A DNA stretch of 64,000 nt from Bog-950 sp044228435 (GTDB taxonomy: Bacteria; Bacteroidota; Bacteroidia; Chitinophagales; LD1), in assembly GCA_044228435.1 (NCBI GenBank), contig JBGAUW010000014.1, positions 1 through 64,000 of the forward strand, given 5' to 3'. Positions 33,957-42,987 of the stretch are shown here, piece after piece (within the stretch, counting starts at the first letter, position 1; each line of letters begins with the position of its first letter). Under the pieces are notes generated by a model. The model saw only the letters and a list, made by a program, of their open reading frames with translations, had not been told where the DNA came from and made no database searches. Both the position numbers and the translations under genes were made by a program.

Positions 33957-34211
33957 TTCTGTAAAGTTTTTAATTGGCCCATCATTAACTGATACATAAT
34001 CCACCTTTGCATGTTCCGGCCCATGGTGGCACCATTGTATAAACCTGGTTAGCATATCCTCCTCTCCTTCTGCCTCGCAATAAACAGTTCCATCAGGTTC
34101 GTTTTGAACAAAGCCCTTAACCCCTAAAAGGTTTGCCATTTTTTCAGTAGATGCCCGAAAAAACACCCCATGTACCTTGCCGCTTATGCTAATATTATAA
34201 TGCCTTATCAT
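33936..34211 (-). CDS. acyP: Acylphosphatase
   Basis: A 91-residue enzyme hydrolysing carboxyl-phosphate bonds. It has the signature KVHGVFFRASTEKMA with the phosphate-binding Arg, and GFVQNEPDGTVYCEAEG with the catalytic Asn. The length is exact for the family. It is monocistronic, with its own hairpins on both sides. Confidence 0.95.
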   Translation of the reverse strand: MIRHYNISISGKVHGVFFRASTEKMANLLGVKGFVQNEPDGTVYCEAEGEEDMLTRFIQWCHHGPEHAKVDYVSVNDGPIKNFTEFKQNRF

Positions 34212-34220
34212 AAAAACAAA

Positions 34221-34251
34221 GATGCCATCTTTCTTTTAAAAAGATGGTATC
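34221..34251 (-). terminator. Terminator of the rhodanese-thioredoxin gene
   Basis: CCATCTTT pairs with AAAGATGG around a seven-base loop, with T-rich sequence following on the minus strand. Confidence 0.72.
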
Positions 34252-34277
34252 GTCTATAAGTTTTCAGCGCAACTCTC

Positions 34278-35003
34278 TTACTTAGAAAACTCCTTCAGTT
34301 TATTTTCAATTAACTCTTCTTCGGCCAGGCCCATATTGCGCCATACCTCTTTACCGCCTTTATAAAGTATAAGTAAAGGAATAGCCCGTATGTTCATCGT
34401 ATTTGCGAGTGTTGAGTTTTTATCTACATCAATTTCGAATACCTCCACCTTGTCGGCGTTCCTTTTCTCTACCCTGTGCACAATTGGTTTTAAGATTTTG
34501 CAAGGGCCACACCAAACAGCATTAAAATCTACCAATACCAGTTTAGAGCTTGCTTTTAAATGGGCCAGGTAATCATCTAAACTCATCCCTACAACACCCT
34601 GTTGCACCTTCTCGCCATTACCACCTACTACCGGTTTTTTCTCGCTTAACCACGAATTAATCCCATACTCTAAATTATAAACCTCTTTAAATCCATTAGT
34701 AGCAGCAATATCAGCGGCTTTTTTGCTACGGCCACCGGCAAGGCAGTAAACATAAACAGGTTTACTTTTGTCCAGTGCATTTAGTTTTTTATCAAACCCC
34801 GCATCGTTAATATTTATGTTAGTAGCACCAGCTATATGTTTTTCGCTAAACTCTTCGGGCGTGCGCACATCAATTAATTGTATATCGCCTTTATTAATAG
34901 CAGCCTCAAAGGCGGCTGGGTTTATATTTTTTACCTGCGCATTTTGCCCATTGCAGCCGGTAAATAATAAAAGCAGGACGAATAGAGTGGTTAACGATTT
35001 CAT
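34278..35003 (-). CDS. Rhodanese-thioredoxin fusion lipoprotein
   Basis: A 241-residue protein with an export signal and lipobox-like FTGC (about residue 17). A rhodanese domain (about 28-128) has the active Cys in VYCLAGGRS. A thioredoxin domain (about 135-241) has the active site WCGPCK. The fusion would take sulfane sulfur on the rhodanese Cys and release it by the thioredoxin dithiol. The periplasmic location is inferred from the signal. It starts 9 bp after the persulfide dioxygenase-like gene and is the second gene of that operon. Confidence 0.88.
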   Translation of the reverse strand: MKSLTTLFVLLLLFTGCNGQNAQVKNINPAAFEAAINKGDIQLIDVRTPEEFSEKHIAGATNININDAGFDKKLNALDKSKPVYVYCLAGGRSKKAADIAATNGFKEVYNLEYGINSWLSEKKPVVGGNGEKVQQGVVGMSLDDYLAHLKASSKLVLVDFNAVWCGPCKILKPIVHRVEKRNADKVEVFEIDVDKNSTLANTMNIRAIPLLILYKGGKEVWRNMGLAEEELIENKLKEFSK

Positions 35004-35012
35004 ATTTACTAT

Positions 35013-36410
35013 TTAATGTTTTTGTTCGGTTAAAATTGTTTGTGGTACCTCGGTTTTGGCAATTGCACCAAAACCGCCTGCCACTTCTACTATATTTTCA
35101 AATCCTCGGGCTTTCAATATAGAAGCTGTAACCATACTACGGTACCCACCGGCACAGTGAACATAGTAAGTTTTATTCCGGTCTTTCTCATTCGTCCACT
35201 CATTTATAAAATCTAACGGTCGGTTTGCCGCTCCAACCACATGGCCCGTTTCATATTCACCCGGCTTGCGCACATCCAGCACATTAAGGCCTTGCTTAAA
35301 CCTTGCGGCAAACTCCTCTGCATTTATAGACGTAATAGTATCTACTTCCCTACCCGCTGCCTGCCAGGCTTGTATTCCACCATCCAAATAACCAATTGTA
35401 TTATCATAGCCTACCCGCGCCAGGCGCATAACGCATTCCTGTTCCTTGCCTTCATCGCAAACTAAGAGTATGGGTTGCTTTAAATCTGTTATTAAAGTAC
35501 CCACCCAAACCGCAAATTGACCATTTAGGCCAATGTTTACCGCATTAGGTATAAAGGCTTTGGCAAACACCTGGGCATCGCGGGTATCAAGCACAAGCGC
35601 ACCGGTTTGTTCGGCGGCTACTTCAAAAGCCGCCGGCGAAAGCTTTTGCAAGCCATGCTCGTACACTTCCTCCATGTTGCCCGCACCTTCTTTATTCAAC
35701 ATGGCATTTTTTGCAAAGTATTGCGGCGGAGGCATTAAGCCATCGGTTACCTGTTTTATAAATTCAGGCTTCGAAATATTTTGCAAAGCATAGTTTACCT
35801 TTTTTTGATGGCCCAGGCTATCGAAGGTTTCTTTACTCATACTTTTACCACAGGCTGACCCTGCACCATGTGCAGGATAAACAATTACATCATCTGGTAA
35901 GGTTAAAATTTTAGCGTGCAGAGAATCATACAGCATGCCTGCCAAATCCTCCTGCGTAAGGTCAGATTTTATAGCTAGGTCCGGGCGGCCTACATCGCCA
36001 ATAAATAAGGTATCGCCGGTAAAAATGCAGTGTTGCTTTCCGCTTTCATCCAACAGTAAAAAAGTGCTCGACTCCAAAGTGTGTCCGGGAGTATGCAATA
36101 CCCTTATAGTAACATTGCCAACTTTAAAGTCTTCTCCATCCTTGGAGCTGTAACAATCAAATCCGCATTGCGCGTTTGGGCCAAAAACAATTTTAGCGCC
36201 GGTGCGCTCAGCCAACTCCACATGGCCCGAAACAAAATCCGCATGAAAGTGAGTTTCGAAAATGTATTTGATTTTAGCTCCGTCCTTTTCTGCTTTCTTA
36301 ATATACGAGCCTACTTCGCGCAGCGGGTCTATGATAGCGCATTCGCCATTACTTTCTATATAGTAGGCAGCCTCGGCAAGGCAACCTGTATAAATCTGCT
36401 CAACTTTCAT
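35013..36410 (-). CDS. Persulfide dioxygenase-like beta-lactamase-fold protein with two rhodanese domains
   Basis: A 465-residue cytosolic fusion. The N-terminal metallo-beta-lactamase fold (about 1-250) has the metal ligands in THFHADFVSGH and later Asp/His, matching ETHE1/Blh-type persulfide dioxygenases, which oxidise glutathione persulfide to sulfite. The first rhodanese domain has Cys in LVCDEGKEQE, and the second (about 365-455) has the classical YVHCAGGYRS loop. Together with the downstream rhodanese-thioredoxin gene this is a sulfide/persulfide-handling unit. A perfect 14-bp palindrome lies about 50 bp upstream. Confidence 0.9.
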   Translation of the reverse strand: MKVEQIYTGCLAEAAYYIESNGECAIIDPLREVGSYIKKAEKDGAKIKYIFETHFHADFVSGHVELAERTGAKIVFGPNAQCGFDCYSSKDGEDFKVGNVTIRVLHTPGHTLESSTFLLLDESGKQHCIFTGDTLFIGDVGRPDLAIKSDLTQEDLAGMLYDSLHAKILTLPDDVIVYPAHGAGSACGKSMSKETFDSLGHQKKVNYALQNISKPEFIKQVTDGLMPPPQYFAKNAMLNKEGAGNMEEVYEHGLQKLSPAAFEVAAEQTGALVLDTRDAQVFAKAFIPNAVNIGLNGQFAVWVGTLITDLKQPILLVCDEGKEQECVMRLARVGYDNTIGYLDGGIQAWQAAGREVDTITSINAEEFAARFKQGLNVLDVRKPGEYETGHVVGAANRPLDFINEWTNEKDRNKTYYVHCAGGYRSMVTASILKARGFENIVEVAGGFGAIAKTEVPQTILTEQKH

Positions 36411-36430
36411 TGCTAATCATTATTGCCGTG

Positions 36431-36438
36431 CAAAATTG
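36431..36438 (-). promoter_or_regulatory. Near-consensus -7 element upstream of the persulfide dioxygenase-like gene
   Basis: Minus-strand CAATTTTG is one base off TAnnTTTG and sits 20 bp before the ATG at 36410. It gives a rough transcription start at about 36424. Confidence 0.4.
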
Positions 36439-36461
36439 ATTAAAAAAGCGAATAACTGTAT

Positions 36462-36475
36462 GTAACAATTGTTAC
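36462..36475. promoter_or_regulatory. Perfect 14-bp palindrome GTAACAATTGTTAC upstream of the persulfide operon
   Basis: It overlaps the stop codon of the DinB gene ending at 36472. It is centred about 44 bp upstream of the inferred start of transcription of the persulfide operon, a position typical of activator sites of the Crp/Fnr kind. The regulator is not known. Confidence 0.5.
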
Positions 36476-37029
36476 TGCCCGAAATTGGGATGGTTGGTAA
36501 CATTTTTTGCCTGCGCTAAGTGACGTTGCTCATGCCCCGCCAAAATGGCCAGTAAATGGCAAAGGTTATAAGTAATGAAGCCCGCCGCAGGTGAGCAAAT
36601 AACTGTACTTTCTAAATCTACCTTATCCAGTTGCTGCAGAAGTGCCGTAAATTCTTGCTGATTACGTTCAAAATGGGCAACCATGGCAGCAGGCAGATCA
36701 CTTTGTGAGGGGCTAAAGGCTGCCGGGTTTTTCATCGGCTTGCCTACCACAGGCCCGGTTTCTTTTACCAACCAGGCACTAAAAAAATCCGACAGTGGTT
36801 TTATACGTTGGTACAACGATTTTTTATAAGTGCCATCAATCACACGGTTTAACTGTGGATAGTAAGTTTTGTTAGAAACAATCAAATGATCAAGGCATTG
36901 TGCAACACTCCATTTATCGGCCGCAGGCTTCCAATTTAACTGCGCGGGCGATAAGTGAGCGAAGCAGCTTTTCACATCCATGGTAACAGCATTAATATCT
37001 GCTATTGCTCTTTGTAACTCCGGTTGCAT
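36472..37029 (-). CDS. DinB-family metalloprotein, last gene of the exporter operon
   Basis: A 185-residue DinB_2-type four-helix protein with metal-ligand His in CLDHLIVSN (about residue 48) and LAGHEQRHLAQ (about 167-177). It follows the LytTR regulator gene by 6 bp and so belongs to the long minus-strand operon that starts at 42809. Members are metal-dependent hydrolases or thiol transferases. Its presence beside a hydrolase and an exporter hints at detoxification, which is inference. Confidence 0.85.
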   Translation of the reverse strand: MQPELQRAIADINAVTMDVKSCFAHLSPAQLNWKPAADKWSVAQCLDHLIVSNKTYYPQLNRVIDGTYKKSLYQRIKPLSDFFSAWLVKETGPVVGKPMKNPAAFSPSQSDLPAAMVAHFERNQQEFTALLQQLDKVDLESTVICSPAAGFITYNLCHLLAILAGHEQRHLAQAKNVTNHPNFGQ

Positions 37030-37035
37030 AGTTTC

Positions 37036-37803
37036 TTATTGGTCTATCCAGTTTACAAACTCGTTCGCCTTTTCGCGACTTACATCGGCAGTGGCATTTT
37101 TATCGCACTTAAGGTGCACTTCAATTTTACCGGTATCGTGTTTCTTATAAGTATCTACCTGGTTTACATGTATAATCATTTGCCGGTTGGCCCGAAAAAA
37201 GCGTGCAGGGTTTACCACCTCTTCAATCTCATCAATGGTATTATAATCGGTAACAAGTTTTTCATTATCGGTGGTAACCAGGTAAATAATAGTATCCTTT
37301 ACAAAATAGGCGACCTTACTTTCTGGCAAGGGTACTATGCCGGCTTTGTAATGAGCCAAAAAGCGCTCTTTATACTTAGCCAGAGTTTCTTGCCGGTACC
37401 CAGCTACAAATGCTTGCAATTGCCCGGCAGGCAAAGCAACGCCCGGCTGATAATGTCTCTTAAACTTATCGAAGGCAGCTTGCAGTTGCTCTTTATCTAA
37501 AGGCTTTAGCAAATAATCTACACTATTCACTTTAAAAGCCCTTATAGCATACTCATTATAAGCGGTGGTAAATATTACCGGCTTTTCGATTTTTACTTTA
37601 TCAAAAATATCGAAGCTAACCCCATCGGCCAGTTGTATATCCATGAAAATCAAATCGGGCTGGCCGCTGTCTTTAAACCATTTTACCGATGCGGCCACAG
37701 AATCCAACACGGCAACAACCTCTGCCGATGCATCTATTTGCTTAAGCATGCGTTGCAGGTTTTTAGCTGTTAACGGTTCATCTTCAATTATTACAACTTT
37801 CAT
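37036..37803 (-). CDS. LytTR-family response regulator
   Basis: A 255-residue regulator. The receiver has an acidic pocket in IIEDEPL and the phosphoacceptor in LIFMDIQLADG. The C-terminal LytTR DNA-binding domain (about 150-255) has the typical FFRANRQMIIHVNQV. It lies 70 bp downstream of its probable partner kinase (37874-38881), in the same operon as the exporter. It probably controls this operon in response to the substrate or an envelope signal. Confidence 0.92.
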   Translation of the reverse strand: MKVVIIEDEPLTAKNLQRMLKQIDASAEVVAVLDSVAASVKWFKDSGQPDLIFMDIQLADGVSFDIFDKVKIEKPVIFTTAYNEYAIRAFKVNSVDYLLKPLDKEQLQAAFDKFKRHYQPGVALPAGQLQAFVAGYRQETLAKYKERFLAHYKAGIVPLPESKVAYFVKDTIIYLVTTDNEKLVTDYNTIDEIEEVVNPARFFRANRQMIIHVNQVDTYKKHDTGKIEVHLKCDKNATADVSREKANEFVNWIDQ

Positions 37804-37873
37804 AGTAGGATGTATAGTGAATGGTTAATAGTGCATAGATAAATACAAAATAAGCCAACAGCCAATACAATAT

Positions 37874-38881
37874 TTAAGATAATGGAATTTTAACTGCAAA
37901 TGAATCTGCCGTTTCAATCACATGCACAGGTTTATCCGAAATAAAGCGGTATAAGTTCTTCAAATTTTCCAAACCCTGTCCGTTCGACGTTTCAATTGCT
38001 CCTTTTTTCTGTAAGTTATTTTCAACGGCAAGGTAATCACCCTCGGTTTTAATTTTAATAACCAGCGGCGAATCTTTGGACGTGGTATTATGCTTAACCG
38101 CGTTTTCTACCAAAATTTGAATAGTAACCGGCACAATAGCCTTTTCGCTGGCATTAGCATCTATTTCAAAAACCACATTAAGCCCGTCGCCAAACCGTGT
38201 TTCGAGCAACTTAACGTAATGGCTTACAAAATCAACTTCGGTTTGCAGACTCACAACGTTTTTATCCTTGTTCTCTAAAACATACCGATAAACCTTTGAC
38301 AGCTGCTGCAAAAAATCGGAGGCCAGTTGGGGGTTCTCAAATATCAACGAATTAAGAGCGGATAAAGCATTGAACAAAAAGTGCGGGTTAAGCTGATTTT
38401 TTAAATTATCGTATTGCACCAGGGCCTTTTCTTCCCCAAGCTCTGCTGCTAATATCTGCTGCTCCTTCCACCGCCTGAAAAAATGATACCCGAAAATGGA
38501 AAGGATAATAGAAAGCACCATAAAGGTATTGATAACAAAAGAAACAATCCACAACTCGCGGCTGATGTGCATGTGTATATACTCTAAAAAAAAGAATGCA
38601 CTCAGGTAACGAAAGAAAAAGAGGATAGAAAGAGTTACAATAAACTGAAGAAAAATTCGGCGGACAATGTTTCGTTCAAACGGAAAAACCTTATCAAAGT
38701 AAGCATCTATCCACTTCACTATAAAACCAAAAAACAAAATAAAAACAATGCCTACCCCACCGGTTAGTGCATGCCAAAGCAGGCTCTGCTCGGGAAAGAA
38801 CAAAAACTTAACTATCGTAAATACTACAAATATTACGCTTAGCGAAAACAGGGCAATACGGGTTTCCTCTTTTAGTTTCAT
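37874..38881 (-). CDS. LytS-like sensor histidine kinase
   Basis: A 335-residue membrane kinase. Four or so hydrophobic segments lie in the first ~150 residues. A His-kinase domain follows, with the phosphorylated His in LNPHFLFNALSALNSLIF. The ATPase domain has LVENAVKHN and the G-box NGQGLENL. It overlaps the ABC ATPase gene by 4 bp, so transcription and translation are coupled. No extracytoplasmic sensor domain is evident, and sensing may occur through the membrane part or the exporter. Confidence 0.92.
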   Translation of the reverse strand: MKLKEETRIALFSLSVIFVVFTIVKFLFFPEQSLLWHALTGGVGIVFILFFGFIVKWIDAYFDKVFPFERNIVRRIFLQFIVTLSILFFFRYLSAFFFLEYIHMHISRELWIVSFVINTFMVLSIILSIFGYHFFRRWKEQQILAAELGEEKALVQYDNLKNQLNPHFLFNALSALNSLIFENPQLASDFLQQLSKVYRYVLENKDKNVVSLQTEVDFVSHYVKLLETRFGDGLNVVFEIDANASEKAIVPVTIQILVENAVKHNTTSKDSPLVIKIKTEGDYLAVENNLQKKGAIETSNGQGLENLKNLYRFISDKPVHVIETADSFAVKIPLS

Positions 38882-39555
38882 TGGCTTATTATTTCGCCAT
38901 CTTTCATTTCAATTATGCGGTCGGTATTTTGGGCAAACTCACTATCGTGCGTTACCGCAATAATAGTTTGATGCTTGGTTATTGCAAGGTCTTTTAAAAT
39001 ATCGAAAACGTTTTTTGTATTTACCGAATCGAGATTGCCCGTTGGTTCATCGCCCATAATAATGGTAGGGTCGTTTACTAAGGCCCGGGCAATAGCCACC
39101 CGCTGTTGCTGTCCACCCGAAAGTTTAGAGGAAAGCTTGGTGGCAAATTTATCCATATCCAGCCATTTCAGTTTTTCGTAAGCTCTTTCTTCGCATTCCT
39201 TTTTTGAATACTTACCTGTTTTTTGGGCCGGCAACATTACGTTCTGTAGTGCCGTAAACTCGGGCAATAAAAAGTGAAACTGAAATACAAAGCCAATATG
39301 CTCATTACGAAAAGCAGCTAACTCATTCTGCGTTTTGCCGGTTAGCAACACATCGTTTACATAAATTTCGCCTGTGTAATCCGTATCCATTGTAGATAAA
39401 AGATACAATAATGTTGATTTACCGCAACCGCTTTTACCTACAATTGAAACAAACTCGCCCCGTTTAACCTCGAACGATACATCCTTCAATACCCGGAATT
39501 TTTCGGGCTCGTAGAAATATTTATTAAGCTTATTGGCCTTTAATACAATGCTCAT
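38878..39555 (-). CDS. ABC transporter ATP-binding protein, MacB/LolD-like
   Basis: A 225-residue ATPase. Walker A is GKSGCGKSTL (about 39-48), the signature is LSGGQQQRVAIARAL, Walker B is IIMGDEP, and the H-loop is AVTHDSEF. Its size fits LolD/MacB-type ATPases that pair with an FtsX-fold permease, here the next upstream gene 13 bp away. It gives energy to the exporter formed with the 39569 permease and the 41691 adaptor. Confidence 0.95.
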   Translation of the reverse strand: MSIVLKANKLNKYFYEPEKFRVLKDVSFEVKRGEFVSIVGKSGCGKSTLLYLLSTMDTDYTGEIYVNDVLLTGKTQNELAAFRNEHIGFVFQFHFLLPEFTALQNVMLPAQKTGKYSKKECEERAYEKLKWLDMDKFATKLSSKLSGGQQQRVAIARALVNDPTIIMGDEPTGNLDSVNTKNVFDILKDLAITKHQTIIAVTHDSEFAQNTDRIIEMKDGEIISQ

Positions 39556-39568
39556 AGTTATACTTGTG

Positions 39569-40822
39569 TTACCCTCTTAAAATAGCTACCGGGTCTACCT
39601 TACCCGCCTTCATACTCGGCATTAGGCCAGCTATAAAGGTGGTTATTATGCCAAAGGCCATACCAAAGGCATAATGTTTGGCATGAAAAACCACCGGAAA
39701 ATGCGTAATGCTTATAAAATCGTTTTTAGGGAAGGGCAGGTTATAAACCCCACTGCTCATTATAAAACCAAGTAACAAACCGGTTAGGGCGCCAAAGAAA
39801 CCAATGGTAACGCTTTCGGTTAAAAAAATCGTGCGTATGTCGCTGCCCGAAAAGCCTTCGGCTTTTAATATGGCAATATCCTTCAGCTTGTTTTGTATAG
39901 TCATGCTCATTATATTATAGATACCAAAGCCCGCTACCACTAATAGGGTAAACGACACTACAAACGTCATTACATTCCGGATAAGTATAGATACCATGGC
40001 GCTGGCATTGGTTGTTTTCCAATCATCTACATTGTAGCCATACCGCGTAGCAAACTCTGCGGCCACAGCAGTTGCCACATCATAATCTTTAAGCTTTATA
40101 TTAATATCGGTTACATATTGGTTGTCTCTGCCCACCAGTTGTTGCACCTTTGCCAGGTTAACGTAACACTTTATATTATCCAGCGAGCCAATACCAAACT
40201 GAAAAGTGCCCACCACCCTAAAACGCATGGCCGTGCCTTTGGGCGTAGCCAAAGATACAATGTCGCCAATTTGCACATTCAGCTTTTGAGCCAAACCATG
40301 GCCCATTAAAATACCGTTATCAATTGTTAGCAGGTTTTCAATTTTTCCGGTTTTCATTTTAGAGGCAAGGCCTGTAAGTTGGGCCTCTTCAATAATGTTT
40401 ACTCCGCTTAACGAACCGTTAATTTGCACCGGGCCATTTACGTAAAACACCTGTGTAGAAAGCTGAGGAGAGACAGCTAGAATGCGGGTGTCTTTCTTCA
40501 GGTCTTCAATAATTTTTGCCGAGTTTTTAAGGTTAGGGGTAATATCTTTAGGCTTTGGATGATGCACCACATTCATGCTATTGGTAGTATCGGTTACTTC
40601 ATCTAAAATAGAATGCGAAAAGTCTGTTTTAATATCATTGTAAATACGCACATCGGGCGTAGAGGAGAGCAGGGTATCTTCTAAAAACTCATTAAACCCC
40701 TGCATAAAGCTTATCATTAGTATATACATACCAATACCAAAGGTAACCCCCAGCATGGCAATAAGTGTTTGCCTTGGCTTGGCAAGCAAATGGGTTTTGG
40801 CTATTTCTAAGTTTACGTTCAT
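39569..40822 (-). CDS. ABC transporter permease, FtsX/MacB-type
   Basis: A 417-residue permease with one N-terminal helix (about 20-40), a large periplasmic domain (about 45-280) and three C-terminal helices in the FtsX fold. A typical coupling segment, NKLKDIAILKAEGFSGSDI, precedes helix 3. MacB-type permeases act mechanically, driving the outer-membrane export of substrates from the periplasm with a MacA-like adaptor. Both other parts are in the operon. It overlaps the hydrolase gene by 4 bp. Confidence 0.92.
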   Translation of the reverse strand: MNVNLEIAKTHLLAKPRQTLIAMLGVTFGIGMYILMISFMQGFNEFLEDTLLSSTPDVRIYNDIKTDFSHSILDEVTDTTNSMNVVHHPKPKDITPNLKNSAKIIEDLKKDTRILAVSPQLSTQVFYVNGPVQINGSLSGVNIIEEAQLTGLASKMKTGKIENLLTIDNGILMGHGLAQKLNVQIGDIVSLATPKGTAMRFRVVGTFQFGIGSLDNIKCYVNLAKVQQLVGRDNQYVTDINIKLKDYDVATAVAAEFATRYGYNVDDWKTTNASAMVSILIRNVMTFVVSFTLLVVAGFGIYNIMSMTIQNKLKDIAILKAEGFSGSDIRTIFLTESVTIGFFGALTGLLLGFIMSSGVYNLPFPKNDFISITHFPVVFHAKHYAFGMAFGIITTFIAGLMPSMKAGKVDPVAILRG

Positions 40823-41688
40823 AATGTTGCTAAAAACCTTTTTAGTATGCTGGTTACTTCCTCATGTGCTTCATCCTGCACAAAGTGCCCGGCCTGCACT
40901 TTAGCCGCTTTGGCATTTTTAAACTTCAATAAAAACCTCTCCATAAACCTTACCGGTACTATCTCATCCATTACACCCCAAATAAACTGGGTAGGCTTAT
41001 TAACTAATACATCGGCCTTATTCCATAAATCTTCAAAATAATTCTGCTCGCTTAGTAAGGCTTTAGCGAAAGCAATGGTACCCATGCGCTCGGCAGGTTT
41101 ACTAAAGGGTGCCGTATAGTGCGCATGCACTGCTTTGGTAAGGGTTGCTTTATTACCCCAACTTTGTTTTACTATAAAGCGTGCTGAGAAATTGAAATAC
41201 TTATAAAGCAGAGGCAATAAAGGCGACTTTAGAATAAACTCTGCCTTTTTAAACTCGGGCTCGTTGCGTGTATTCCATAGCCAGGTATTTAAAACCACCA
41301 GCCCTTTAATCTTCTCGGGGGTTTGCACCGCATAACCAAAACCAATAGGGCCACCAAAATCGTGCACAACCATGGTAAATTTATCCAGCTTTAAATGCCT
41401 TAATAAGTGGGTAAGGTTTTCGGTATGCTGCTTAAGGGTATAATTATAGTTCTCCGGCTTATCAGAAAGACCAAAGCCAATATGATCTAAGGCAATACAA
41501 CGGTTTGTTTTGCTCAACTCCTTTATAACGTTCCTATAATCGAACGACCAAGAAGGAGTGCCATGCACAAAAACAATGGCATCACCTTTACCCACATCCA
41601 CATAGTGCATGTTGGCATCGCCCACATTTAAGTAATGTGGCGCAAACGGATATTCGTTTTTATCCAGCCAGTTTAAGTTGCTGCTCAT
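40819..41688 (-). CDS. Alpha/beta hydrolase, haloalkane dehalogenase/epoxide hydrolase-like
   Basis: A 289-residue alpha/beta hydrolase. The oxyanion region is HGTPSWSFDYRNV, and the nucleophile is Asp in VVHDFGGPIG, the Asp-type nucleophile of haloalkane dehalogenases and epoxide hydrolases. A Phe follows instead of the usual Trp. The catalytic His is in QAGHFVQDE. It sits inside the exporter operon, between adaptor and permease, with 2-bp spacing and a 4-bp overlap, which is unusual for a soluble hydrolase. It may modify the exported compound or detoxify it. Confidence 0.88.
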   Translation of the reverse strand: MSSNLNWLDKNEYPFAPHYLNVGDANMHYVDVGKGDAIVFVHGTPSWSFDYRNVIKELSKTNRCIALDHIGFGLSDKPENYNYTLKQHTENLTHLLRHLKLDKFTMVVHDFGGPIGFGYAVQTPEKIKGLVVLNTWLWNTRNEPEFKKAEFILKSPLLPLLYKYFNFSARFIVKQSWGNKATLTKAVHAHYTAPFSKPAERMGTIAFAKALLSEQNYFEDLWNKADVLVNKPTQFIWGVMDEIVPVRFMERFLLKFKNAKAAKVQAGHFVQDEAHEEVTSILKRFLATL

Positions 41689-41690
41689 TA

Positions 41691-42809
41691 CTATTTAGCT
41701 TTTGGTATTACCACTTCATCCGAATCTGAAATACCTTCGGTAATTTCTACAAACTCCAGATTTTCCAATCCCCGTTTAATCTTTACCATTTTGTTTATAC
41801 CTACGCTTTTAACTTCTACTTCATCGTTTGCCTGTATTACATTTTTAGGAACAACCAAAGCACTGCTTTTTTGGGCCACTACAATATTGGCCTCTACCGA
41901 TGTATGCACAAAATTCATTTCGTAGTCTTCGGTAAACTGCGCTTCTACTTTAAAACTTTGGTCGCTTTGGTTCATGTTGGGATAAATGCGGCTAACTTTA
42001 GCTTTGTAAACTTTATTACCAGTTACATCCATTTTTACAATCACCTCCTGTCCCAGTTTTACTTTATCTATATCCTGCTGGTCTACGTTCAATTCTAAAA
42101 TCTTGGCACCCTTCTCTCCTACCAACGCCACCAGGTCGTTCCTTCTTACCGCCTCTCCTAAATCCTTATAAGTTTCGTACACCATTCCATCCATCACACT
42201 GCGGATTGAATAATTACCATAATCGAGATTAGATGCCGCAACAGCACTTTGTGCATTTTTAAACTCTACCTGCAATTGGTCGCGGTTACGCTTGTAGGCT
42301 TCGTTAGCCGATTTCAAATCGTTAGAAGATACTTCAAAAGCAAGGGCTACCTGGTCGTACTGCGATTTGGTAACAGCCTGCGCATCGAGCATATTTTTAT
42401 AGCGCAGCAGGTTTATGGAGTCATTTCTGAATTTTGCCTCAGCGCTTCTTATTTTATTCTTTAAATCAAGCAGCACCGGCGAGTTATCCGATGAGTTTAG
42501 CCGGGCCAAATCCAAAGCAGATGAACTTGCACCCAATTTAGCAGCGCTTGCTTCGTTTTGAACCTTAAAAATCTCCTCCCCCCTTTTTACCTCATCGCCC
42601 CCATCTTTATTTTTAGCTGTTATGTACCCATCGCTAAGGGCGTATACTTTATACTCGTTTTTGGGCACTAAAAAACCCGATGCATATACCGCTTCGGTTA
42701 TGGCCTTATGCTCGGCTTTGATCGTAGCACTTTTATTTTTTTTTAAAACCACAAAAAGCACAACACCTACAATTACTACAGGTATTATAAGAAGGTATTT
42801 TTTGTTCAT
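41691..42809 (-). CDS. HlyD/MacA-like periplasmic adaptor, first gene of the exporter operon
   Basis: A 372-residue membrane-fusion protein with N-terminal membrane anchor (about 5-22), a biotinyl-lipoyl-like fold split around a coiled-coil hairpin (about 85-190), and a beta-barrel domain. MacA-type adaptors link an inner-membrane ABC exporter to an outer-membrane TolC-type channel. No TolC gene is nearby, so a channel from elsewhere must be used. I see no clear -7 promoter for it. Confidence 0.92.
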   Translation of the reverse strand: MNKKYLLIIPVVIVGVVLFVVLKKNKSATIKAEHKAITEAVYASGFLVPKNEYKVYALSDGYITAKNKDGGDEVKRGEEIFKVQNEASAAKLGASSSALDLARLNSSDNSPVLLDLKNKIRSAEAKFRNDSINLLRYKNMLDAQAVTKSQYDQVALAFEVSSNDLKSANEAYKRNRDQLQVEFKNAQSAVAASNLDYGNYSIRSVMDGMVYETYKDLGEAVRRNDLVALVGEKGAKILELNVDQQDIDKVKLGQEVIVKMDVTGNKVYKAKVSRIYPNMNQSDQSFKVEAQFTEDYEMNFVHTSVEANIVVAQKSSALVVPKNVIQANDEVEVKSVGINKMVKIKRGLENLEFVEITEGISDSDEVVIPKAK

Positions 42810-42933
42810 AGCTATTTAATTGCTTGGCAAATGAAGCAAGAGTAATGGTGCCAAACAATTATTTTGCCCCAACCCGTGTTAGAGGTGCTTTGAACCGTTT
42901 GAATTGTTAACTGAACTGCAACGGCCCAAAAAC

Positions 42934-42963
42934 AAAAGCACCCGCAATATTGCGGGTGCTTTT
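42934..42963. terminator. Strong bidirectional terminator
   Basis: Perfect stem GCACCCGCA/TGCGGGTGC (42938-42946 and 42951-42959) flanked by AAAA and TTTT. It isolates the operon at 42809 from the gene at 42988. Confidence 0.9.
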
Positions 42964-42987
42964 ATGTTGGTTGTTGCTTTAATTAAT

